Shown one piece after another: positions 54,879-63,606 of a stretch of 64,000 nt of DNA. A model generated the notes under the pieces. That model made no database searches. It was given only the letters and a program-made list of their open reading frames with translations, and was not told where the DNA came from. The DNA is taken from the NCBI RefSeq assembly GCF_036336025.1, contig NZ_JAYKKE010000003.1, positions 34,738-98,737 on the forward strand. Direction: 5' to 3'. Made by a program: the position numbers and the translations under genes. Position 1 is the first letter of the stretch. Every line of letters starts with the position of its first letter. Origin of the DNA: Stomatohabitans albus. Its GTDB lineage: Bacteria > Actinomycetota > Nitriliruptoria > Euzebyales > Euzebyaceae.

Positions 54879-57080
54879 TTATCCAGCATCAGCGAATATG
54901 ACATGGTCATCAGGATGCCGGTAGTTGACCTGTTCAACAATGCGCGGGTAACCAACCAAGTCAGGGTCATCAGCCAACAATGCCGCTACGTCAGCACGGG
55001 TTTGCGCCACCACTTCCAAGTCGGTGAGTAAGTTAGCAAAGGCCAATTCACCAGCACCGGTTTGATTGGTTCCAAACACCGCACCTTCTCGGCGCAGTTG
55101 TAGGTCAATCTCGGCTAATTCAAAGCCATCTGCAGTAGCAACCATCGCTTGTAGTCGCGGGTTGTCTTCAGGGTCTTTACTCGAAAAGAGGACGCAATAA
55201 TTATCTGGATACCCGCGGAATAACCGTCCACGAAGTTGATGGAGCTGGCTGATACCAAACCGATCGGCATCTTCAATAATCATCACGCTTGACTCATCAA
55301 CGCTCACCCCAACTTCTATCACGGTTGTCGCCACAAGTATCGGTACGGTTCCAGCACGAAAATCCTCCATAACGGCTTCTCGTTCCACACTGCGCATCCG
55401 CCCATGCAACATCCCAACCGGTGTTGGACTAAAGCGCTCTTGCAGGGTGCGATGAACGTCACGCACCGAAGCAACCTCATCCCACCCATGCCCTCCTGGG
55501 ACAGTATCGACAAAGAGTGTTGGTCCGGAATCCTCTTGGACATCGTTGGATTCTATAGCATTATCTTGGGATTCGCGTGGTTCGATGAGTGGGCATACCA
55601 CATAGGCCTTACGCCCTTGGCTCACTTCTTGGGCGATGAAGTCATAAAGCCCTTCACGCCGTGGACTTGTTTTTTCGAGGGCAATCGTTTTGACCGTGAT
55701 CCGACCTCCACCTGGACGGGTCTTAATGGTTGACACATCCAAATCACCATAAAGGGTGAGGGCGATAGATCGGGGAATCGGCGTTGCGGTCATCACCAGG
55801 AGGTCTGGGCTATCACCAGTTACCCGCTTATCTGTTAATGAACGGCGATGTTCAACACCAAAGCGATGCTGTTCGTCAATTACGACGAGCCCAAGATCAG
55901 CAAATTGCACACTGGGTTCCAGCACCGCGTGCGTGGCAACCACCAAGTCAGTGAGACCACTCGCGAGTCCATCACACACACGACGGCGCTCGCTCTTGGT
56001 GTCGTTGGCACTGAGGACATCAATCGTTAAAAACCGTCCATAGCGCTCAATGACCATATCTTGTAACAGGTCACGAAGCGTACTGGCATGCTGTTCAGCG
56101 AGAACCTGTGTCGGAACCATAAGTACCGCTTGACGCCCTGCATCAATAGCCCGCAGCATCGCATGTGCGGCCACAATGGTTTTACCGGTACCAACATCGC
56201 CTTGAATGAGCCGGTGCATCGGATGGGGACTACCCATATCTCGGTCAATCTCGCCCATGACCGTAATCTGATCGGATGTAAGCGCAAATGGCAACCGGCT
56301 ATGAAAATGATCACATACCCCATTGGTAACAACCGCATTCATGATGCCATGTTCAGCACCTTTGATGATGTTACGGTTTCGCTGGAGTGCTACTTGCAGC
56401 GCAAAGAGTTCTTCATACACCAGGCGCGCCTGAGCTTGAGTCAGTGCCTCGCTGGACGGTGGTTCATGCATCGTCCGTATCGCTTCATCGGCACCCATAA
56501 GGTGATGGGTCGCAACGTATTGTTCAGGTAACCATTCGTCCAGCTCCCCAACTAACCGGAGTGCGGTCTGGACATCCTTACTGATCGTGGCACTTGCTAA
56601 GCCCTGAGTGGCTGGATAGACAACACCGATGGAGCTGCCGTTGAGCTGGTCATCTCGTGACGACGCCGACGCCAGTTTGAGCTGTTGGAGGTAGGGCCGT
56701 CCACCAAAATGGGTGACCTTGCCATTTACCTCGACCACCGACCCGACGGGAAATTGTCGTTCTAACCAGTGTGGCCATCGCTGGAAAAACGTTGACACCC
56801 ACCGGGTACCCAGGTCATCGGTCAAGGTAACCGTCCCGACCTTTTTGCCCCGTCTTGGTGTCCGCGTCCATGCATCGATCGTTGCAACGAAGTGCACAAC
56901 CTCACCATCGCGTGCCTGATGGGCGGCCTCACCATGGTGCTCAAGATGGAACGCCTCTTGGCGAGGCCAGTGTGTAATGAGATCCCAAACTCGATGAATA
57001 CCTAGCCGTGCATACAGCCGAACGGCACGCGTCCCGACGCCAGGAAGGACGGAGATGGGATCATCGAGCTGGAGGCTCAC
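54879..57080 (-). CDS. recG: ATP-dependent DNA helicase RecG
   Basis: Branch migrates forks and Holliday junctions. The N-terminal wedge/OB region starts PISVLPGVGTRAVRLYARLG. Helicase motifs: LIQGDVGTGKTIVAAHAML near residue 290, VVIDEQHRFGVEHR (DExH) near 385, MTATPIPRSIALTLYGDLDV near 415, HGRMRSVEREAVMEDFRAGT near 550. Motif VI reads QLRGRLFRG where most RecG have QLRGRVGRG. GTG start at 57080 overlaps the thiL stop as GTGA, giving 733 aa; longer frames upstream lie inside thiL. Confidence 0.92.
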   Translation of the reverse strand: MSLQLDDPISVLPGVGTRAVRLYARLGIHRVWDLITHWPRQEAFHLEHHGEAAHQARDGEVVHFVATIDAWTRTPRRGKKVGTVTLTDDLGTRWVSTFFQRWPHWLERQFPVGSVVEVNGKVTHFGGRPYLQQLKLASASSRDDQLNGSSIGVVYPATQGLASATISKDVQTALRLVGELDEWLPEQYVATHHLMGADEAIRTMHEPPSSEALTQAQARLVYEELFALQVALQRNRNIIKGAEHGIMNAVVTNGVCDHFHSRLPFALTSDQITVMGEIDRDMGSPHPMHRLIQGDVGTGKTIVAAHAMLRAIDAGRQAVLMVPTQVLAEQHASTLRDLLQDMVIERYGRFLTIDVLSANDTKSERRRVCDGLASGLTDLVVATHAVLEPSVQFADLGLVVIDEQHRFGVEHRRSLTDKRVTGDSPDLLVMTATPIPRSIALTLYGDLDVSTIKTRPGGGRITVKTIALEKTSPRREGLYDFIAQEVSQGRKAYVVCPLIEPRESQDNAIESNDVQEDSGPTLFVDTVPGGHGWDEVASVRDVHRTLQERFSPTPVGMLHGRMRSVEREAVMEDFRAGTVPILVATTVIEVGVSVDESSVMIIEDADRFGISQLHQLRGRLFRGYPDNYCVLFSSKDPEDNPRLQAMVATADGFELAEIDLQLRREGAVFGTNQTGAGELAFANLLTDLEVVAQTRADVAALLADDPDLVGYPRIVEQVNYRHPDDHVIFADAG

Positions 57081-58078
57081 CCGTGGTCCCACCCGGCATC
57101 GGACACCACCTGAGTGTGGTCGGGATCGTTGGGCCACCCATATAAGGTGACAGGCTCCCCTTCTCCCCCACCGGCACAAATACCAATCTGACTTGCAGGA
57201 ATATCTGGAAATGCATGGCCAAGGGTTGATAAGACAAGGTCAACGCGGTCCGCATCACACGTGGCAATGAGGGCATAATCATCCCCACCGCCCATGGCAA
57301 GCGTGGCAAGACGGTCCATATCACCGTCAACGGCTTCTCCCACACTTGGATCCACATGGTCAGCAATCGCCTCCCATAACAGGCCAATAGTGACCCCAGA
57401 TAGGTCGGCAATATGTGCTGCATCTGCCCCAAGCCCATCGGACACATCAATCATGGCGTGAATACCAAGATTGGCGAGGAGTTGTCCGGGGCCAACGAGT
57501 GGCCGAGGGCGCGTGTGCGCCTGGTGACACGCTGGTGGAATGGGCCGCTTGGCATGGTATGCATCGAGACACGCCGCCGCGCTGCCCACCTGCCCAACCA
57601 GGAGTACCGCATCTCCCTGACGGGCACCGGCTCGTGTTACAACCGGCGCATCAGCTTGCCCTATAGCAGTCACCGCGAGGGCAAATGTTGGGCTGGTGAC
57701 CGTATCACCACCTGCAAGCTCAACCCCATAGGTCAAGCAACATTCCGCCAACCCGTCGTATAGCTCGTCAAGGTCGGCTTCACTCCACGTTGATGCTCGT
57801 TGGAGTGCAATAAGGATGGCTTTCGGTGTGGCACCCATGGCCGCAATATCACTGATATTGACCGCCGCGGCTTTCCAGCCAACATCGGCGGGGCTGGAAA
57901 GATCGCGGAGAAAGTGGCTCCCCTCAATAAGGGCATCGGTGCATGCCACAACATCCGCACGTGGCCGTATGACCGCTGCATCATCACCCGTACCCACCGG
58001 AATAGACCCGTCAGGGGTACGGGTTCGAGCCATCACCTGCTCAAAACGAGCAATGCGGTCAAATTCAGCTCGACTCAC
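57077..58078 (-). CDS. thiL: Thiamine-monophosphate kinase
   Basis: Last step to thiamine diphosphate. PVGTGDDAAVIRPRADVVAC near residue 25 (metal and nucleotide site), DVGWKAAAVNISDIAAMGAT near 65, AIDVSDGLGADAAHIADLSG near 210 and LATLAMGGGDDYALIATCDA near 260 are family motifs. Length 333 aa. GTG start at 58078 overlaps the ddl stop (GTGA). Confidence 0.93.
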   Translation of the reverse strand: MSRAEFDRIARFEQVMARTRTPDGSIPVGTGDDAAVIRPRADVVACTDALIEGSHFLRDLSSPADVGWKAAAVNISDIAAMGATPKAILIALQRASTWSEADLDELYDGLAECCLTYGVELAGGDTVTSPTFALAVTAIGQADAPVVTRAGARQGDAVLLVGQVGSAAACLDAYHAKRPIPPACHQAHTRPRPLVGPGQLLANLGIHAMIDVSDGLGADAAHIADLSGVTIGLLWEAIADHVDPSVGEAVDGDMDRLATLAMGGGDDYALIATCDADRVDLVLSTLGHAFPDIPASQIGICAGGGEGEPVTLYGWPNDPDHTQVVSDAGWDHG

Positions 58079-59118
58079 GCAGGCCAGCTTTCATCGTCAG
58101 CAACTTCAAGTGCACATTTCACCAAACGGTCAACAAGGTCTGGCAGCTCAATACCACTGGCTTCGATCATCTTGGGATACAAACTCGTTGGAGTAAAGCC
58201 AGGCATGGTATTGACTTCGTTCAGTAATACCTGCCCATCGTCGAGCAAGAAATAATCGAACCGGGCAAGCCCTCGCATCCCAACTGCTGCCCATAATTTC
58301 TTGGTGAGTTGCTGGGTGGCATCAATGACCGACTGGTCGACATCAGCCGTGTAGCTCACCTCGGCGGGTTTCGTGTACTTTGATTCAAAGTCATACCATG
58401 CGTCGGCGTCTTTCTTGATTTCCCCAGGTACGCTCACAAACGGGTCGTCAAGCCCAAGTACCGCACATTCAATCTCGCGGAAACGACTGACCGCCGGTTC
58501 AACAATAATGGTTCGGTCTAATGAGCGAGCTAATGCCAGCCCTTCACGCAGTTGTGCTTCAGTTGTAACCCGTGAGATACCGATACTTGAACCCTGGCGG
58601 ACTGGCTTAATGAAGAGTGGATAGTCAAAGGTCTTTGTGATTTCATCAATGACCGCTTGCTCATCGGCGGCAAGTTCCACCTCATGTACAACGATGAACG
58701 GGGTTTGTGGAATATCTATTGATGCACAGATTTCTTTCAATAGATATTTGTCCATGGCGACAGCCGAAGAGGCAACTGAACAACCTACGTAGGGAATATT
58801 CAAGGTAGCAAAAAGCCCCTGAATTGAGCCATCTTCTCCATATGGCCCATGGAGCACTGGGAATGCCAAATCAAACTCAGCAAGTTGATAGGGCTTGAAT
58901 GGTTCCCCATCCTCAGTGGTGACCCGAGGATTTTCTTTGCTCGGCACATCCTCAAGACGCCGAAACTCCCCTTGACGGGTGATACCAACATAAGAAACGG
59001 TATAACCGGCTTGTTTTAACCCGTTGGCTACGTTGCGTGCAGACCAACAACTGACCGGGTGCTCCTCAGAACGACCACCAAAGATTACAACAACATTGTT
59101 CGCAGGTGAAGTGCGCAT
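58075..59118 (-). CDS. ddl: D-alanine--D-alanine ligase
   Basis: Makes the D-Ala-D-Ala dipeptide for peptidoglycan. VVIFGGRSEEHPVSCWSARN near residue 10, VLHGPYGEDGSIQGLFATLN near 90, the ATP-grasp IKPVRQGSSIGISRV near 170 and the late LLNEVNTMPGFTPTSLYPKM near 310 are characteristic. Length 347 aa. AAAGGA precedes the ATG at 59118. It starts the ddl-thiL-recG-rsmD-coaD run. Confidence 0.96.
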   Translation of the reverse strand: MRTSPANNVVVIFGGRSEEHPVSCWSARNVANGLKQAGYTVSYVGITRQGEFRRLEDVPSKENPRVTTEDGEPFKPYQLAEFDLAFPVLHGPYGEDGSIQGLFATLNIPYVGCSVASSAVAMDKYLLKEICASIDIPQTPFIVVHEVELAADEQAVIDEITKTFDYPLFIKPVRQGSSIGISRVTTEAQLREGLALARSLDRTIIVEPAVSRFREIECAVLGLDDPFVSVPGEIKKDADAWYDFESKYTKPAEVSYTADVDQSVIDATQQLTKKLWAAVGMRGLARFDYFLLDDGQVLLNEVNTMPGFTPTSLYPKMIEASGIELPDLVDRLVKCALEVADDESWPA

Positions 59119-59215
59119 AGTTGTCCTTTCGCGAGGCGCTATGCCTCTATCGCTGGAAAGACCTAGCCTAAATTAACGAAAGCCAAGATTTATGACACTT
59201 GAACGGTTTTACAGG

Positions 59216-59245
59216 TTGCGAACTCCTGGGGTGAGAAGCTAATCT
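59216..59245 (+). promoter_or_regulatory. Promoter for the tRNA pair
   Basis: TTGCGA (59216-59221), an 18-base spacer and TAATCT (59240-59245) form a plausible promoter about 35 bases upstream of the tRNA-Gln gene. No other start signal is obvious in this 163-base gap. Confidence 0.4.
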
Positions 59246-59281
59246 GTTCGTTCGCTATGCGGGCAACCGTGGAGCACCTCT

Positions 59282-59353
59282 TCGGGGGTGGTGTAACAGG
59301 CAACACGACTGATTCTGGTTCAGTTATTGAGGGTTCGATTCCTTCCCCCCGAG
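59282..59353 (+). tRNA. tRNA-Gln (anticodon CTG)
   Basis: A 72-base cloverleaf: acceptor stem TCGGGGG with CCCCCGA and a G discriminator, an anticodon arm ACTGA-TTCTGGT-TCAGT with anticodon CTG, and a T arm GAGGG-TTCGATT-CCTTC (one G-T pair). The CCA end is not encoded (CTA follows). It matches bacterial tRNA-Gln closely. Confidence 0.92.
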
Positions 59354-59380
59354 CTACTGCTCTACAGCAGTGAAATACGC

Positions 59381-59456
59381 GGTCCCGTCGTCTAGCGGCC
59401 TAGGACGCCGCCCTCTCAAGGCGGTAACGCGGGTTCAAATCCCGTCGGGACTACCA
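59381..59456 (+). tRNA. tRNA-Glu (anticodon CTC)
   Basis: A 76-base cloverleaf: acceptor GGTCCCG with CGGGACT (one G-T pair), anticodon arm CCGCC-CTCTCAA-GGCGG with anticodon CTC, T arm GCGGG-TTCAAAT-CCCGT, and an encoded CCA at the end. It is 27 bases after tRNA-Gln, so they are probably cut from one precursor. gltX lies close by on the other strand. Confidence 0.95.
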
Positions 59457-59512
59457 GGACACCAGCTAGGAGTCAGCCATCTAGCCTCTGCAAGGACTGG
59501 GCCTATGGGATG

Positions 59513-61297
59513 TCATGGAGGGGATAGGTCAGCCTCACGCTCATCTTGCGGTGTAATCCAGGCGCACACTTCCTTGTGTGTTGTCCCTGAGATGTCCGCA
59601 CTGACCACAAGCACATCGTGAGCTTGAATCACGGTAGAACCACGGGGATTCAAGGTCTCCTCGTCGCGGCTAATGCTCACCAAACGCAAACAATTGGGTG
59701 GTGGGCTCTCCCAGAGCTCATGGCCAACTAACGGGCTATCCGATGGAACCACAACCTGGTACATTGAAAACTGATTGGGGTCGACTCCTTCAAGGGGAAG
59801 GGCATCAATCTCAATCGGTTCATGGGTATCAGCAGGAAGGTCAAGATGATCTAAGACCGGTTTGGCACTGAGAGACTGTACCAGCAAGCTGACCACAACG
59901 ACGATCAACACAATGTTGAAGAGTTGATCTGACTGGGTGGTGCCTTGAAGAATCATAATGGTGGCTAACACAATCGGAACCGCCCCGCGAAGTCCTAGCC
60001 ATGAAATGGCAATACCCTCCCCCGCTGGTATCCGAAATGGTGCCAAGCTAATGAGTGCTGCGAAGGGGCGAGCAACAAATAAGAGCACAGCAGCCAACAT
60101 GATGCCCTGCCCAATGGCACCCACCAGCGTGGCTGGCGTCGTCATCATACCGATAAGGAGAAAGAGCGCTGTTTCTGCTCCGATGCCAAGCGCTCCCGTT
60201 AAACGGGTAGTTGCGACCTGACCGGTTCCTGGACGAGAACGGACAATGAATCCAGCTACATAGACCGCAAGAAAGCCCGACACACCGACGGCCACAGCAG
60301 CACCATACACGCTAAGGGCAACGGCCAACCCGAGTACCGCAGCTGTTGATGGACTGACCCGTGCCACGCGATTCACGGCAATCGCACCCAAAAACCCGAG
60401 CATGAGCCCGACGGATAGCCCACCCACGGCTTGAATGACGCCAAACACCACCCAGGAGTGAACCGACGGGTAAAAGTCGGCGGAGGCAACAAGGCCAGCG
60501 GTAATCAAGATGGCGACAGGATCATTGGTACCTGATTCGATTCTCAAGATGGAGGCTGCCCGTGACGGCAAGGGGATTTCATCTAGCAAGGTCAATACTG
60601 CGGCCGCATCTGTTGGGGAGAGTGCCGCCCCTAACAGCAGTGACAAGATGAGCGGCAATCCCAATCCATAGTGGGCAACCAGTCCAACTATGAGCGCGGT
60701 AATCACCACGCCGACTGTTGCCAGGGAAAGGCCAGGCCCCAGGCCCTGATCCAGGTGGCGACGGGTCGTGCCCAACCCACCGTCGAACAAGATGATGACA
60801 AGTGCAAGACTGGCGATAGCAGCGGCATTTTCTGTGTTGAGATAAGGCGTCAGCCCGAACATTTCGTTGCTTAAGACCATGCCCACAGCCATTAAAAATA
60901 AGCTCGTTGGTGTGGCCTGGCGATCTCCCCATACCGCAACCAAGATGCCTAAGACCAGCAGCGCCCCAGCAATACCGATACCCGTATCAAAGGGCAGCAT
61001 AATTTCGAGGTGAGACTGACCTGTTGGGGCGATTTGAAGGAGTTGAAGCACGATCGCTAGCCCAATGGTGATCACACCGCCTACGGCTATGCCACCGCTG
61101 ATTTCACGGAATCGCATTTCACCGAATCGTTTGCTGAGGTGGTGAGAAACAGCAGCTGCAATTCCGCCGACGGCTACAGCCGCAATTAGGGCTTGCTGAA
61201 AGGGTAAGGCCGCAAAATTACTTTGGAGGTCCAGGGATGCCCAGGCAAAAACTGCGGCAATACCTCCGGAAAGAACGAGCCCTGGACCAGTGCGCAT
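59513..61297 (-). CDS. Cation/proton antiporter with TrkA-C domain (CPA1, NhaP2/CvrA-like)
   Basis: Membrane exchanger of K+ or Na+ for protons. About 13 membrane segments. ALSPTDAAAVLTLLDEIPL near residue 230 and ILRIESGTNDPVAILITAGL near 250 hold the ion-binding Asp residues. The C-terminal ~90 residues are a TrkA-C regulatory domain (MYQVVVPSDSPLVGHELWES, then VLVVSADI). Two extra hydrophobic segments precede the usual start. 594 aa. The ATG lies 3 bases past the gltX stop, so the two share a transcript. Ion choice cannot be told from sequence. Confidence 0.88.
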   Translation of the reverse strand: MRTGPGLVLSGGIAAVFAWASLDLQSNFAALPFQQALIAAVAVGGIAAAVSHHLSKRFGEMRFREISGGIAVGGVITIGLAIVLQLLQIAPTGQSHLEIMLPFDTGIGIAGALLVLGILVAVWGDRQATPTSLFLMAVGMVLSNEMFGLTPYLNTENAAAIASLALVIILFDGGLGTTRRHLDQGLGPGLSLATVGVVITALIVGLVAHYGLGLPLILSLLLGAALSPTDAAAVLTLLDEIPLPSRAASILRIESGTNDPVAILITAGLVASADFYPSVHSWVVFGVIQAVGGLSVGLMLGFLGAIAVNRVARVSPSTAAVLGLAVALSVYGAAVAVGVSGFLAVYVAGFIVRSRPGTGQVATTRLTGALGIGAETALFLLIGMMTTPATLVGAIGQGIMLAAVLLFVARPFAALISLAPFRIPAGEGIAISWLGLRGAVPIVLATIMILQGTTQSDQLFNIVLIVVVVSLLVQSLSAKPVLDHLDLPADTHEPIEIDALPLEGVDPNQFSMYQVVVPSDSPLVGHELWESPPPNCLRLVSISRDEETLNPRGSTVIQAHDVLVVSADISGTTHKEVCAWITPQDEREADLSPP

Positions 61298-61300
61298 AGG

Positions 61301-62851
61301 CTACTCACTCAACACTTTGCTACGCCCAGCAAGTAAGCGGTCAACGACCGTCGTTTGGTCAAGGACGCTGAGGGTTTCTGGCAGTGGTGGGCTTACGGCA
61401 GTACCGGTAACCGCCACACGGGCAGGTTGCATGATTTTGCCCATACCAAGGTCGAGGCTTGCCTTGGCTTCATCGAATACCGCATGAATGGCATCTGGTG
61501 TCCACTCAGTCAGTGCTTTGAGCCGTGGGGTAATGAAATCAAGGACCTGGCCAGCCACCGGTTTCATCCACTTTTTAATGGCAGCTTCATCCCAAACGAC
61601 CTCATCACGGAACGCAAATGCCACCATCGGCACCGCATCGGCAAGGGTTTGTGAACGTTCTTGGAGAAGGGGCGCAAAAGCTGTGATGAGTGCTCGGTCA
61701 GTATCTTGCACGGGTTCAGTAATCACCTCCGCTTGGACAAAGGCATCAACAAGGTGATTGGCGAATACATCAACGGGCATCGCTTTGATGGCATCACCGT
61801 TGAAATTACGGAGCTTGACATCGTCGAAGAAACTGGGGTTCGGGCTCACCCGATCAAAGGAGAAGGCCTTAATCAGTTCGTCAACGGTGAAATGTTCCGT
61901 TGACCCGTCTGCACTCCACCCACAAATGGCTAAGAAGTTCAACATGACCTCAGGCAAAAATCCATTCTTGCGGTACTGGTCAATGGCAACATCGCCGTGG
62001 CGTTTGGACAGCTTCTTCCGGTCGGCACCAACCAATAGCGGCAAATGGGCATAGTCCGGGGCGGTACTCCAATTGCCTTCGCGGGGGGTATAGCCCACTT
62101 CAGCTAGGGCAGCGTCAAGAATCGGGGTGCCATCGGCGTCAGGACGCATGAGGAGGTCCTGCATGAGGAGCTGCCGAGGGGTTGCGCTTAATAAATCCTC
62201 ACCACGGGCTATGAGGCTGATGCCTTGGCTGAGATCATCAACCACATTGGCAAGTAGATAGGTCGGACTCCCATCAGCACGGCAAATGACAAAGTCGCCA
62301 ATGTCTTTCCAGTCAAAGGTCACCGTGCCGCGCACAAGATCGTCGAAGGAAACCGTGCCTTCGTCAGGTGTGCGGATACGTAATACAGGTTCACGCCCTT
62401 GGGCTCGATAGGCCGCTTTTTGGTCATCCGTTAAGTCACGATGTCCCGTTTTGTAAGCAGGGTTTTGTTTCGCGGCTTGAAGGGCTTCACGGGCAGCATC
62501 CAATTCCTCAGGCGTTTCAAACGCTTCATAGGCATACCCTGCCGCAACGAGTCGCCGAGCAACCGCGTCGTGAAGGGGACGGCGTTCACTTTGGAGATAC
62601 GGCCCATACGGGGCGTCATCCACACCGATCCCTTCATCCCAGGTCAAACCCAGCCAGGTCAAGGCATCCATCATGCCGTGGGCAAGTTCAATCGTGGCCC
62701 GTTCTGCATCAGTATCTTCAATGCGTAAGACCATCACCCCGCCTTGTTGACGGGCCCAAAGCCAATTGAACAGAGCGGTACGGGCACCACCAACATGGAG
62801 CCAACCAGATGGTGCCGGACTAAAACGAACGCGAACAGGATGGGAACTCAT
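61301..62851 (-). CDS. gltX: Glutamyl-tRNA synthetase
   Basis: Charges tRNA-Glu (and tRNA-Gln in species without GlnRS). RVRFSPAPSGWLHVGGARTA contains the HIGH-type motif (HVGG) and GADRKKLSKRHGDVAIDQY contains the KLSKR motif near residue 245. An alpha-helical anticodon-binding domain follows. Length 516 aa. It has the discriminating or non-discriminating form; which one cannot be told here. Located about 1.85 kb from the tRNA-Gln/tRNA-Glu pair. Confidence 0.94.
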   Translation of the reverse strand: MSSHPVRVRFSPAPSGWLHVGGARTALFNWLWARQQGGVMVLRIEDTDAERATIELAHGMMDALTWLGLTWDEGIGVDDAPYGPYLQSERRPLHDAVARRLVAAGYAYEAFETPEELDAAREALQAAKQNPAYKTGHRDLTDDQKAAYRAQGREPVLRIRTPDEGTVSFDDLVRGTVTFDWKDIGDFVICRADGSPTYLLANVVDDLSQGISLIARGEDLLSATPRQLLMQDLLMRPDADGTPILDAALAEVGYTPREGNWSTAPDYAHLPLLVGADRKKLSKRHGDVAIDQYRKNGFLPEVMLNFLAICGWSADGSTEHFTVDELIKAFSFDRVSPNPSFFDDVKLRNFNGDAIKAMPVDVFANHLVDAFVQAEVITEPVQDTDRALITAFAPLLQERSQTLADAVPMVAFAFRDEVVWDEAAIKKWMKPVAGQVLDFITPRLKALTEWTPDAIHAVFDEAKASLDLGMGKIMQPARVAVTGTAVSPPLPETLSVLDQTTVVDRLLAGRSKVLSE

Positions 62852-62940
62852 GTCCGTAAGGATATGCGCGCCGCCAAGATGGAGACGCGCAAATATGTAA
62901 TCATCAGATATGGAAAGGATTCTGGAGGATGGATGGCGAG

Positions 62941-63567
62941 CTATCGTCCAGTGATATGGGTGGTGACACGTAATTGGCCGCCCAACTCAGCAATAACCTC
63001 TTGACCAGCTTGTAACGGTCCTGCGGCACCGGGTGCGCCGGTAAGAATGACATCGCCTTCATGCAAGGTCATAAATGAACTGAGAAACTCAATTTGCTTG
63101 GCCACGGGAAATAGCAGCCGTTCTGTACTGCCATCGACGACAAGTTCCCCATCAATCCACATTTTTAATGCAATCGGCTGTGACACATCAAGGTCGGTGA
63201 CCATCTGATCACCAATCGGTAAATACCCATCGGCCGTTTTCCCACGGAGCCATTGGGGGTCAACGCTCATGTGACCACGACCGGTAAAATCGTTTGCCAC
63301 GGTGTACCCACCGACATAAGACAAGGCAGCTTCAGCAGTCGTATAACGAGGCACCGTTTTGCCGATGACAACAGCCAACTCTGGTTCGCCGTACAAGTCA
63401 AGGTCATCGCCAGCGAGTTCGACCGTTCCCTGATCTCCCACTACGGCATTGGCAAACTTAGGGAACACAACAGGTGGATCGGCCGCCTCACCGGTGCCAT
63501 CGGGTGCGGCGTAGACGGCACCAAATCCAATAATGGTTCGAGAAATAGGACGTTTGACAATATTCAT
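62941..63567 (-). CDS. Fumarylacetoacetate hydrolase family protein (short, YcgM-like)
   Basis: Cleaves C-C bonds of acylpyruvates or related oxo acids. The 208-aa protein has only the catalytic domain. Metal ligands are in DDLDLYGEPELAVVIGKTVP (ExE) near residue 60 and VANDFTGRGHMS (Asp) near 95; EGDVILTGAPGAAGPLQAG near 170 is the family end. Substrate not known (acylpyruvate, oxaloacetate decarboxylation or similar). It is divergent from a second family member across 39 bases. Confidence 0.88.
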   Translation of the reverse strand: MNIVKRPISRTIIGFGAVYAAPDGTGEAADPPVVFPKFANAVVGDQGTVELAGDDLDLYGEPELAVVIGKTVPRYTTAEAALSYVGGYTVANDFTGRGHMSVDPQWLRGKTADGYLPIGDQMVTDLDVSQPIALKMWIDGELVVDGSTERLLFPVAKQIEFLSSFMTLHEGDVILTGAPGAAGPLQAGQEVIAELGGQLRVTTHITGR

Positions 63568-63606
63568 GCGTGCATCCTACGACGTTTACCGATTACGCTC
63601 GACTCC

